Shown here piece after piece: positions 10,285 to 17,674 of a DNA stretch of 64,000 bases (position 1 is the first letter of the stretch; each line of letters opens with the position of its first letter). Made by a program: the position numbers and the translations under genes. The stretch spans positions 1-64,000 of the forward strand of contig NZ_PJJJ01000028.1 in the NCBI RefSeq assembly GCF_002929495.1, read 5' to 3'. Origin of the DNA: Cryobacterium sp. Y82. Its GTDB lineage: Bacteria; Actinomycetota; Actinomycetes; Actinomycetales; Microbacteriaceae. The notes under the pieces were generated by a model. That model was not told where the DNA came from and searched no databases. It worked only from the letters and a program-made list of their open reading frames with translations.

Positions 10285-10301
10285 GAGGAGAGGACGACAC
10301 C

Positions 10302-10322
10302 ATGGCGAGCCGCCACACATGA
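10302..10322 (+). CDS. Six-codon upstream ORF coupled to the FAD oxidoreductase
   Basis: ATG at 10302 follows GGAGAGG by 8 nt, the best ribosome-binding site in this leader. The encoded peptide is only Met-Ala-Ser-Arg-His-Thr. Its TGA stop (10320-10322) overlaps the ATG of the oxidoreductase (10319-10321) as ATGA, the usual arrangement for translational coupling. The downstream ATG itself has no Shine-Dalgarno at proper spacing. This suggests that translation of the mini-ORF delivers ribosomes to the main gene. Confidence 0.5.
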   Translation: MASRHT

Positions 10323-11749
10323 GCAGCACGATTTTCGACCGAGCCCGGCCCGCAGCATCCGTGGTGGCCGCTGCGCTCGTCGGTACCCGGCAGAGCTCCT
10401 TTTGGCTCGATGACCTCGTTCCGCGCGCGAACTATCCCCGCCTTTCGGGCAACCTCAACTGCGACCTCGCTATCGTCGGGGGCGGCTACCTGGGCTTGTG
10501 GAGCGCGGTGCTCGCGAAGCAGCAGAATCCGGCGGCGCGAGTGGTGCTGCTGGAGGCGCGCACGGTGGGCTGGGCAGCATCTGGACGCAATGGCGGTTTC
10601 TGCGAGGCGAGTCTCACCCACGGCGAAGAGAACGGGCGCCGCCGTTGGCCAGAGGAGATCGACCGGCTGACGGAGCTCGGCCAGGAAAATCTCGACGAGA
10701 TGGAGCACGCCGTGGCGAGCCTCGGCCTCGACTGCGATTTCGAGCGCACCGGAGCCATCGACCTGGCCGTCGAGGAGCACCAGGTTCAGTGGTTGCGCGA
10801 AAAAAACACCGACGACAACACCGTCTTTCTCGATGCTGCGGCACTGCAGGCCGAGGTGGCTTCGCCGACCTACCTCGCGGGGGTCTGGCACCGCCGTAGC
10901 AACGCCCTCGTGCATCCGGGCAAGCTGGCCGCCGAACTGGCGCGCGTGGCCAGCAATCTCGGGATTGAGATTTTCGAGCACTCGCTCGTGCAGGCTCTCG
11001 ACACCGCAGGGCTCACGCCGGCGCAGGGCACCCGAATCGTAACAGCGGGCGGCACCGTGACCGCCCAGAAGACAGCGCTCGCCACGAACGTTTTCCCGTC
11101 GCTGCTCAAGCGCAACAAGCTCGCGACCGTGCCGGTCTACGACTACGTGCTCATGACCGAACCGCTCGATGCGAGCAAGCTCGCCTCGATCGGCTGGCAG
11201 CACCGGCAGGGCCTCAGTGACCTGGCCAACCAGTTTCATTACTACCGGCTGAGCGCCGACAACCGCATTCTGTTCGGCGGCTACGACGCCGTTTATCACT
11301 ACGGCGGCCGGGTGCGCAGGTCCTACGAGAACCGACCTGAAAGCTTTGAAAAGCTCGCGAGACACTTCTTCACGACGTTTCCGCAACTGGCCGGCGTGCG
11401 ATTCAGCCACAAATGGGCCGGTGCCATCGACACCTCGACCCAGTTTTGCGCTTTCTTCGGCCAAGCACGCCAAGGGCGCATCAGCTACGCGGCCGGATTC
11501 ACCGGCCTCGGCGTGGGGGCCACCCACTTCGCGGCCAAGGTCATTCTGGACCAGCTGGCCGACCGCACCACAGAACGCACTGAACTGGCCATGGTGCGGG
11601 GCCGTCCACTTTCATTCCCCCCGGAACCCATGGCATCCGCTGGAATTCAGGCCACTCGGTGGGCGCTGGGCCGCGCCGACCACAACCGGGGAAAACGTAA
11701 TTCCCTGCTCAAGACCCTTGACGCGCTGGGGCTTGGCTTCGACTCCTAA
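10319..11749 (+). CDS. FAD-dependent oxidoreductase (DAO / gamma-glutamylputrescine-oxidase-like)
   Basis: Flavoprotein of 476 residues. The dinucleotide-binding fold is at about residues 45-75 (CDLAIVGGGYLGLWSAVLAKQ, with the distal acidic residue in VVLLEA), followed by the DAO-family GWAASGRNGGF motif that contacts FAD. A C-terminal GFTGLGVGATHFAAKVILDQL closes the FAD site. The family oxidises amines or amino acids, releasing H2O2 and an aldehyde or imine. Relatives include PuuB and sarcosine-type oxidases; the substrate is not determinable here. Its position after hxlA, behind a separate structured leader, allows the idea that it produces formaldehyde from an N-methyl substrate. An upstream six-codon ORF overlaps its start. 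Confidence 0.88.
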   Translation: MSSTIFDRARPAASVVAAALVGTRQSSFWLDDLVPRANYPRLSGNLNCDLAIVGGGYLGLWSAVLAKQQNPAARVVLLEARTVGWAASGRNGGFCEASLTHGEENGRRRWPEEIDRLTELGQENLDEMEHAVASLGLDCDFERTGAIDLAVEEHQVQWLREKNTDDNTVFLDAAALQAEVASPTYLAGVWHRRSNALVHPGKLAAELARVASNLGIEIFEHSLVQALDTAGLTPAQGTRIVTAGGTVTAQKTALATNVFPSLLKRNKLATVPVYDYVLMTEPLDASKLASIGWQHRQGLSDLANQFHYYRLSADNRILFGGYDAVYHYGGRVRRSYENRPESFEKLARHFFTTFPQLAGVRFSHKWAGAIDTSTQFCAFFGQARQGRISYAAGFTGLGVGATHFAAKVILDQLADRTTERTELAMVRGRPLSFPPEPMASAGIQATRWALGRADHNRGKRNSLLKTLDALGLGFDS

Positions 11750-11759
11750 ACGCCAGGTC

Positions 11760-12455
11760 TCAGCCGAGCAGCAAGCGCCCGAGCTGATCGGTCGAGTGCA
11801 CGACGGCGGTCGCTGCGGCGGCTTCGGCGGGGGAGCCGTAGCCCCACTCCACCAAAATGGCGGGAATACCGTTGACCTGGGCGCCGATGGCGTCGTAGCT
11901 GCGGTCGCCGACCATGACGGCGCCGCTGGTGTCGACGCCGGTTGCGCCGAGGCGCGCCAGGGCCTCGGCGACGATGTCGGCCTTGTGGCTGCGGGTCTCG
12001 TCAGCGGATGCACCGACCGTTGCCGTGAAGTACTTCGCGAGGTCGAAGTGCGTGAGGATGGCGATCGCACTCAGTTCCGGCTTGCTGGTGGCCAGGGCTA
12101 GAGGAATGCCCGCTGCGTGGATGCGCTCGAGCAGGCCAGCGATGCCGGGATAAACCGCGGTATCGAGAGCTGCGGCACCGTGATACTCGTTCCGGTAGAC
12201 CGCGATGGCCTCGTGAGCCTCGTCGGGGGTCATACCCGCGTATTCCTGAAAGGCGTCGAGCATGGGCGGGCCGACATAGGCGAGCAGTTCGGAGGCCGAG
12301 GGAACGGGGCGGCCGAGCAACGTGAAGGTGCGGGCCAAAGAGCTGGTGATGGCCGGGGCGGAATCGGTGATGGTTCCGTCGAGGTCGAAGAGGATGGCGC
12401 TCCAGGTGCGCGTCAGAGTGGGATTCACTCGCACCAGCCTAGGCGATCCAGACAC
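11760..12455 (-). CDS. HAD-family hydrolase (phosphoglycolate-phosphatase-like)
   Basis: HAD phosphatase of 231 residues with a C1-type helical cap. Motif I is ILFDLDGTITDS (catalytic Asp pair) near residue 21, motif II is ALATSK near 120, motif III Lys is in HKADIV near 156, and motif IV is VMVGDRSYDAIGA near 180. The start is taken as GTG at 12455 with GGGGGA about 4 nt upstream; a GTG eight codons later is possible. It is convergent with the FAD oxidoreductase, with only 10 nt between stops. The substrate is probably a small phosphorylated metabolite such as phosphoglycolate (family knowledge, not shown). Confidence 0.9.
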   Translation of the reverse strand: MSGSPRLVRVNPTLTRTWSAILFDLDGTITDSAPAITSSLARTFTLLGRPVPSASELLAYVGPPMLDAFQEYAGMTPDEAHEAIAVYRNEYHGAAALDTAVYPGIAGLLERIHAAGIPLALATSKPELSAIAILTHFDLAKYFTATVGASADETRSHKADIVAEALARLGATGVDTSGAVMVGDRSYDAIGAQVNGIPAILVEWGYGSPAEAAAATAVVHSTDQLGRLLLG

Positions 12456-12524
12456 ACTTCCCCCATTTACCCATTTTTTCTCAGCTTGTGCCCGGTTAGT
12501 GGTCGCCGGCCCGCGATAGGCGAG

Positions 12525-13220
12525 TTAGAAGAGCTTCGAGGCCGTATCGTCGAGTCCGCGCATGGCGTCGTAGTCGAGCAACAGGCAGCGGATGCCGCGA
12601 TCCTCGGCGAGCTTGCGAGCCTGCGGCTTGATCGTTTGCGCGGCGAAAACTCCGCTGACCGGCGCCAGATGCGGGTCACGGTTCATGAGTTCGAGGTAGC
12701 GCGTGAGCTGCTCAACGCCGTCGATGTCACCGTTGCGCTTCAGCTCTACCGCGACCGACCGGCCGCTCGCGTCCTGCGCGAGGATATCGACCGGCCCGAT
12801 CGCCGTCATGTACTCACGGCGTACAAAGGTGAAGCCGTCACCGAGCAGATGGATGTGCTCGGCCAGTAACTTCTGCAGGTGTGACTCGGCGCCGTCCTTG
12901 ATCAGGCCGGGGTCGATGCCGAGTTCGTGCGCGGAGTCGTGCTGCACCTCGTAGACGCTGACCACGAGCTGGTCGGCGGTCTTGGCGTGGGTGACCGTCC
13001 AGAGAGCGGTGATGCCGGCATCCGCTTGATCACTGTCGGGTTCGGAAATGGTGACGGAGCAGGGCGGGCTCATCCAGTTGAGCGGCTTGTATGAGCCGCC
13101 GTCGGAGTGCACGAGCACACTGCCGTCGGACTTGATCATCAGCAGGCGGATGGCAAGCGGCAGATGCGCACTGAGACGCCCGGCATAGTCAACGGAGCAT
13201 TTCGCAATTACAAGGCGCAC
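12525..13220 (-). CDS. nucS: Endonuclease NucS (non-canonical mismatch repair)
   Basis: DNA endonuclease of 231 residues that cuts both strands at certain mismatches, replacing MutS/MutL in many actinobacteria. It begins [21 protein letters not shown], a family signature. The C-terminal RecB-like nuclease domain shows Asp in VDILAQD and the E-x-K in VAVELKRNG (residues about 140-165), with the later Gln in [11 protein letters not shown]. The last residues (ASKLF) fit the short C-terminal beta-clamp-binding tail described for NucS. The gene lies between the HAD gene and lipoprotein genes on the same strand, with no evident functional link. Confidence 0.95.
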   Translation of the reverse strand: MRLVIAKCSVDYAGRLSAHLPLAIRLLMIKSDGSVLVHSDGGSYKPLNWMSPPCSVTISEPDSDQADAGITALWTVTHAKTADQLVVSVYEVQHDSAHELGIDPGLIKDGAESHLQKLLAEHIHLLGDGFTFVRREYMTAIGPVDILAQDASGRSVAVELKRNGDIDGVEQLTRYLELMNRDPHLAPVSGVFAAQTIKPQARKLAEDRGIRCLLLDYDAMRGLDDTASKLF

Positions 13221-13229
13221 TGGTCGAGC

Positions 13230-13613
13230 TTACGGCCTCACGTCGTTCGTGGGAGTCAGGATCTCGCCGAGGTAGATGACGGAGTTACAGCTAAATCCAC
13301 CGCTGGTCAGGTCCGATTCCAGCTGCCAGTACGCTCTTCCGAAGCGCTGGCAGACCAGACCGCCCACGTCGCCCTCGACCACGGTGTAACGCAATATGCC
13401 ACTGGCATCTGTTTCAGTTGTTCCCATGGCGCCTTGGACGGGACCGGAATCAACGATCGCTTCTGGTACGGGCGTCGACGACGTCGTTGGACCAGCTTGG
13501 GGAGTGGCCGCTTCGGCCGGGCTGGGTTCAGGCGTGGACGACGGGCCGCACGCCGTCAGGGCCAGGGTCGCCGCCAGCGCAGTGACCATGAGTAAAGTGC
13601 GTGGAGGCCTCAT
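13230..13613 (-). CDS. LysM-like lipoprotein
   Basis: Protein of 127 residues. It has a lipoprotein signal peptide (MRPPRTLLMVTALAATLALTAC, lipobox LTAC with Cys22) and a Pro/Ser/Thr-rich linker to about residue 65. The final 60-residue region (LRYTVVEGDVGGLVCQRF, YWQLE, VIYLGEILT) resembles a degenerate LysM carbohydrate-binding fold and contains two cysteines. The start overlaps the stop of the preceding gene by 4 nt (ATGA at 13610-13613), so the two lipoproteins are co-translated. Probably cell-wall associated. Confidence 0.75.
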   Translation of the reverse strand: MRPPRTLLMVTALAATLALTACGPSSTPEPSPAEAATPQAGPTTSSTPVPEAIVDSGPVQGAMGTTETDASGILRYTVVEGDVGGLVCQRFGRAYWQLESDLTSGGFSCNSVIYLGEILTPTNDVRP

Positions 13614-14149
13614 TTGCTGCGCACCTCATCCAGTGAAACGTCTTTGGAACGTGGGCCCGGGAAGGTGATCGTGATGAGGTTCTCCGGGCAGGTAACCTCT
13701 TCGATCGCAGCATTCTCGGGTTGTGCCGGTGTGCCGAGCTGGCGCACGCAGAGGTACGCGATTTCGTAGTCCTGCCCGGTCCAGTCTGAGGTCGCTCCCC
13801 GCCCGGAAACCAGCACTTCCGTGTACAGCTGATCCCCGTCAGTTCCGGTGGCGTACAGAGCCACCCCGGTTCGGTCGAAGTCACTGCGCAAAACGTCGTC
13901 GCGCGTTTTGGCTGTGAGCAGGGCCGTTCGAAACTCTGTTTCGTTCGCTCGAATCGCCGCTAGAGCTTCGTCCCGGTCGGCGAAACTTGCGAGAACTTCT
14001 CCAAAGTACGATTCCGCGTAGGGAAGCATTGATTCGACCTCGGCGACCGCCAGCGAGCGGGCGCTGGCGGCAAACTGGACGCATCCCGTCAGGAGACTTG
14101 CTCCCACAATCGCCGTGGAAACACCCCCTAGTCGGCCCCAGAGAATCAT
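13610..14149 (-). CDS. Putative lipoprotein of unknown function
   Basis: Protein of 179 residues with a lipoprotein-type N-terminus (GVSTAIVGASLLTGC, lipobox LTGC near residue 23). The mature part is a mixed alpha/beta domain with two further cysteines (YLCVRQLG and EVTCPENL), which may form a disulfide. No known family was recognised. It overlaps the LysM-like lipoprotein downstream (4 nt) and the SGNH hydrolase upstream (14146-14149, 4 nt), making a three-gene translationally coupled unit of exported proteins. Confidence 0.7.
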   Translation of the reverse strand: MILWGRLGGVSTAIVGASLLTGCVQFAASARSLAVAEVESMLPYAESYFGEVLASFADRDEALAAIRANETEFRTALLTAKTRDDVLRSDFDRTGVALYATGTDGDQLYTEVLVSGRGATSDWTGQDYEIAYLCVRQLGTPAQPENAAIEEVTCPENLITITFPGPRSKDVSLDEVRSK

Positions 14150-15258
14150 GGGTACACTCCCGTCAAAGTCGATTCCATGACCCTGGCATAGAGGTCAGTT
14201 CCAAATTTGTTCGGGTGCACGGATTGCATGGAAACGCCGAGGCCGAAGTTCGGCCCAGGCACCGGAATAGTGATCATCGGCTTGTCACCCGGTGTGAGCT
14301 CGAATTGTAGTCCGTTGATCGCCGAGTTTTCCGTGCAGAGATTATGACCGGAGAATGCTGCTGTTGGATCACCGAAAACGACGGGCGCATCGACGGTTGA
14401 TTGAGCCAAGGCTGAGTCCCGCAGTGCGTCGTTGAGCTGATCCGAGATGCCATTGAGCCAAGCCATCTCCTCATCATGAATCTGAACGCAATCCGCACCG
14501 GTCTCAAAAATCTGCGGATAGCCCATGAGCAGCACAACGGCTGTCGGCGCCTTGGCCCGAATCTGCTTCAGCACTGTCTGTACCGATGCAGGGACATCAA
14601 CTGCGACCCGATTCATCGTCGCTTGCTTGATGAAAACGCCACCGTCGTACTCCAGTTCCATGGCTCCGCAGTCTCGATTGGTCCACCGGGCTGTCATGCA
14701 GGCTTTAAGTACCTCACCGAATCGGGCGTCATTCCCGCCAATCGACAGTGTGACGAGCGTCGTGTTCTCGTCAACGAAACCGCGATCCAATTGACTCACC
14801 TCACCAAACTGACCCCTTCCTTCGTTACCGGCATAATCGGTTGGCTTGGTTTCAGTGGCTGTAGAGAACGGGAGGAGATTCATGGCTTCTGCTCCCGAAC
14901 AAGCGAGCAGATGGTAGTCGAGGTCGCTTGCTCTGGAGTTAAAGTCTTCGCCGATGGATTGGCTGTTACCGGGCAGCGACGCTTTCAATGACCAAGCTTC
15001 GGCCGAACGATGACAGGCGTTTCGAAACCGCGAGTCTTCTCCATCGACAGTCTTTGTTCCATGGTGATCCGATTCCAAATAATAGTTGGATCCGTCGGGT
15101 TCAGACGCGCCTTCGCCTGAAGAGTAGGAATCCCCGAGGGCAACGACGAAATCGTTCGGCTTGCTGTCGAGCGGTTCGAAAGCCACTGCATCCCAGGCGA
15201 TATCATCGACCCCGTCGCCGTCCTGAGTGACGTTGGACAGCGAGACCGTGCACGGCAA
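14146..15258 (-). CDS. SGNH/GDSL hydrolase, 5' end disrupted
   Basis: Esterase-fold protein. Block I is VVALGDSYSSGEGA (nucleophile Ser), block III is LVTLSIGGNDARFGEV, and block V with catalytic His is QSVHPNKFGTDLYA near the C-terminus. Cysteines around AACHRSAEAW, LLACSGAEA and DCGAMELEY fit an exported fold. Conserved sequence in this frame starts at about 15234 (NVTQDGDGVDD). A membrane-anchor sequence (FMAMLLLGTIVVAVHGLAV) lies just upstream, but in another frame, ending at a TGA, so a one-base indel appears to separate anchor and enzyme. The TTG at 15258 is only a nominal start. Further upstream the DNA encodes an MFS remnant. Secretion and function are therefore doubtful. Confidence 0.6.
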   Translation of the reverse strand: MPCTVSLSNVTQDGDGVDDIAWDAVAFEPLDSKPNDFVVALGDSYSSGEGASEPDGSNYYLESDHHGTKTVDGEDSRFRNACHRSAEAWSLKASLPGNSQSIGEDFNSRASDLDYHLLACSGAEAMNLLPFSTATETKPTDYAGNEGRGQFGEVSQLDRGFVDENTTLVTLSIGGNDARFGEVLKACMTARWTNRDCGAMELEYDGGVFIKQATMNRVAVDVPASVQTVLKQIRAKAPTAVVLLMGYPQIFETGADCVQIHDEEMAWLNGISDQLNDALRDSALAQSTVDAPVVFGDPTAAFSGHNLCTENSAINGLQFELTPGDKPMITIPVPGPNFGLGVSMQSVHPNKFGTDLYARVMESTLTGVYP

Positions 15259-15299
15259 CGACGATCGTGCCCAAAAGCAGCATGGCCATGAACAAGAGG

Positions 15300-15473
15300 T
15301 GCGGAGAGTCCGAAGATGAGCAGGCCGACCCGGGCGGTATCGAGTGCGAGCCCGTCGCTCACGGCGGGAACCCGAGACATTCAGCTGGCGAAGCCGAGGC
15401 CCGACACGAAGAACGCCGCGAATACGGCATTGCGCCAACCGAGCGGGGGCGGCTCGGGGGCGGACGGCCTCAA
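15300..15473 (-). pseudogene. MFS transporter 5' remnant with premature stop
   Basis: On the minus strand a frame reads LGWRNAVFAAFFVSGLGFAS, then TGA (15381-15383), then MSRVPAVSDGLALDTARVGLLIFGLSA. This is the N-terminal helix and the cytoplasmic signature of YbjJ-like MFS transporters, where a Trp normally stands at the stop; TGG to TGA is the likely lesion. Similarity ends abruptly near 15300, where the SGNH anchor sequence begins. The nominal start is TTG at 15473. It is a junction fragment left by deletion or recombination. Confidence 0.65.
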
Positions 15474-15527
15474 CTCGAGACGCGCAGGGAGATCAAAGGT
15501 ACAACGAGTGCCACCCGAACGATTTGC

Positions 15528-16346
15528 CTAGATGCTGCGGTGGTCTCGTACCGCGGATTCCAAATCTACGAGCCCGGGGGCCATCGCGGCATCGACGGCC
15601 ATAGGGTCGGAGACGTTGAGCTCCTGCATGCCACGCCGGCCTTCGGGGGCCGTGTTGATTTCGTGGTCGCCAGCCTCCAGCCCGGCCAGAACATCGGCGA
15701 TAACGTCGTCGAGGGATCGACGCTCCCAGCCCGGCGAGGCGGCGGCGTTCTGCGATGACATCATGTCCGTATCCGTCGCGCCAGGATAAACGGTCGCGAC
15801 GTGCACTCCCAATCCGGTCAATTCGCGGCGCAGGGATTCTCCGAAACGAGCGAGGCCGGCCTTAGTGGCGGCATAGACGGAATAAAACGGCATGCCAACG
15901 AGTGCGATCCCGCTGGAAATGTTCAGGACGATGCTGTCTCGGTCGGCGCCGGCGCGAAGACGCGGCAGTACTGCCCGGGTCAGAAGCACGGGGGCAACGA
16001 GGTTGAGGTCAATCATCGATCGGATGTCGGCCTCGCTGGTCAGTTCGAGCCGCCCGGCCCGCACGTTGCCGGCATTGTTCACGAGCAGGTCCACGGTGGG
16101 CCACGACTCGATGGCCTCAGAAACTCGGTCAACACTATTAGGCAGGGTGAGATCCTGCGTCAAGACTTCGGCCGTGCCTCCGGCGGCTTCGACCAGCCGC
16201 GCTGTCGCGACGAGCGTTGACTCTTTCCGGCCCACCAAAAGCAGGTGTGCGCCGCGCGATCCGAATTCAACAGCCAGGCCCCGCCCTATTCCCTGCCCTG
16301 CGCCGGTGATGATGCCGTGTCGGTTGATTAGATCCAAAATTGTCAT
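15528..16346 (-). CDS. Short-chain dehydrogenase/reductase
   Basis: Classical SDR of about 272 residues. Seen are the nucleotide-binding GITGAGQGIGRG near residue 12, the LVNNAGN motif near 90, the catalytic Ser in NISSGIAL near 143, and the Tyr-Lys pair in YSVYAATKAGLARFGESL near 155. The frame is open 59 codons further upstream, but that sequence has no coding character. ATG at 16346 begins at the conserved N-terminus, though AGGA directly abuts it; TTG three codons later would have better spacing. It is divergent from the iron transporter. The substrate is unknown. Confidence 0.88.
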   Translation of the reverse strand: MTILDLINRHGIITGAGQGIGRGLAVEFGSRGAHLLLVGRKESTLVATARLVEAAGGTAEVLTQDLTLPNSVDRVSEAIESWPTVDLLVNNAGNVRAGRLELTSEADIRSMIDLNLVAPVLLTRAVLPRLRAGADRDSIVLNISSGIALVGMPFYSVYAATKAGLARFGESLRRELTGLGVHVATVYPGATDTDMMSSQNAAASPGWERRSLDDVIADVLAGLEAGDHEINTAPEGRRGMQELNVSDPMAVDAAMAPGLVDLESAVRDHRSI

Positions 16347-16525
16347 TCCTTCGTATCGCACGAGACAGACAGCGACTGCCTGAACCGCATCGCTTGGTGG
16401 GTTGAACGGTCTGCTGTCTCGGGCTATTCCCCCCGAGCGCTCCGCCAAAGATCGGGCGTCGCAATCGGCGACGCCATGCGGCCTGCCGCTGTCGAGTGGA
16501 TCTACGATTCGCCCCGCCGACAAAG

Positions 16526-16544
16526 TTAGCGTAGCCTTACCTTA
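16526..16544 (+). promoter_or_regulatory. DtxR/IdeR-type iron box upstream of the iron ABC transporter
   Basis: The 19-bp element TTAGCGTAGCCTTACCTTA matches the consensus TWAGGTWAGSCTWACCTWA at 17 of 19 positions and lies 30 nt before the start of the substrate-binding gene. It predicts repression by an iron-loaded DtxR-family protein, with the transporter expressed under iron limitation. Confidence 0.85.
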
Positions 16545-16573
16545 GAAATTGTTCGCCACGTCTCTGGAGTCCC

Positions 16574-17611
16574 ATGCGCATACCCTTCCCCGTCGCCGCC
16601 CTCCTGGCTGGCGCCTCTGTACTCGCCCTTGCCGGCTGCACCCAGGCCGCCGAGCCGTCAGCATCAGCGGAAACCAGCGATAACGCCTTCACCCTCTACT
16701 CGGGTCGCGACGAAGCACTCATCCAGCCGCTGATCGACCAGTTCGAAGAGCAGAGTGGCATCAGCGTCGAGGTACGCTACGGCAACACCGCCGAGCTCGG
16801 CGCGCTGCTCCTCGAAGAGGGCGAGGCCACTCCAGCCCAGGTGTTTCTCGCGCAAGATGCCGGCGCGCTCGGCGCCCTCGCCAACGCCGACCTGTTCGCG
16901 ACGCTGCCAGCAGCGACGACCGACAAGGTCCCGGCCGGATTCACCTCGACCGACGATACCTGGGTCGGCGTCACCGGCCGCGCTCGCGTGATCACCTATG
17001 ACAGCCAAGCAATGACTGCGGCCGACGTGCCTACCAGTGTTGATGCCTTCACCGACCCGGCCTGGGCCGGAAAGTTTGGCATCGCGCCGACCAACGCGAG
17101 TTTTCAGGCCTTCGTCACCGCCTATCGCGTGCTGAACGGTGAAGAAGCCGCCGACGAGTGGGTCGCCGCCGTTGCCGCCAACGACCCGGTCATCTTCGAC
17201 AACAACCGCGCCATTCTCGCCGCCGTCAACGATGGCATCATCGAGGCCGGACTCATCAATCATTACTACTGGTTTGCCATGGCAGCTGAGACCGGCGCAG
17301 AAAACATGCGCGCGCAGCTGTCCTACCCGGAGGCCGGCGACGCTGGATCCATCGTGAACGTGGCCGGCGCCGGCCTGCTCGCCGGAGCGGCCGAAGACGC
17401 CGACGCGCTCGAGTTCATCGACTATCTCGTCGGCACCGATGCCCAGCAGTATTTCGTCGACGAGACCTACGAGTACCCGCTCATCGCCGGTATTGACGCC
17501 CCGGCCGGCTTGCCCGAGCTTGACTCGCTCGTCAACCCCGACCTCGATCTGGCTGACCTCGACACCCTCGCTGACACCCAGGCCCTGCTCGGCAAGCACG
17601 GCCTGATCTAA
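16574..17611 (+). CDS. Iron(III) ABC transporter substrate-binding lipoprotein (FbpA/FutA type)
   Basis: Periplasmic-binding-type lipoprotein of 345 residues. The signal peptide ends in LALAGC (lipobox, Cys22). The mature protein has the family's opening FTLYSGRDEALIQPLIDQFEEQSGI and WVGVTGRARVITYDS, and near residue 235 the motif GLINHYYWF with the tyrosine pair that coordinates ferric iron. GGAG lies about 5 nt before the ATG. It heads a three-gene unit with the permease and ATPase and has an iron box in its promoter, both supporting ferric-iron uptake. Confidence 0.93.
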   Translation: MRIPFPVAALLAGASVLALAGCTQAAEPSASAETSDNAFTLYSGRDEALIQPLIDQFEEQSGISVEVRYGNTAELGALLLEEGEATPAQVFLAQDAGALGALANADLFATLPAATTDKVPAGFTSTDDTWVGVTGRARVITYDSQAMTAADVPTSVDAFTDPAWAGKFGIAPTNASFQAFVTAYRVLNGEEAADEWVAAVAANDPVIFDNNRAILAAVNDGIIEAGLINHYYWFAMAAETGAENMRAQLSYPEAGDAGSIVNVAGAGLLAGAAEDADALEFIDYLVGTDAQQYFVDETYEYPLIAGIDAPAGLPELDSLVNPDLDLADLDTLADTQALLGKHGLI

Positions 17612-17674
17612 CATTGCAGCAGTGAAGGCGCGGTTGCGGGCTCGGGTCGGCGGCCGAGCCCTACCCTGCGCCGG

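Noticed and set aside
10172-11527. Long open frame on the minus strand opposite the FAD oxidoreductase
   Set aside because: It is a GC-driven antisense frame; the plus-strand product has clear flavoprotein motifs and the antisense protein shows only low-complexity composition.
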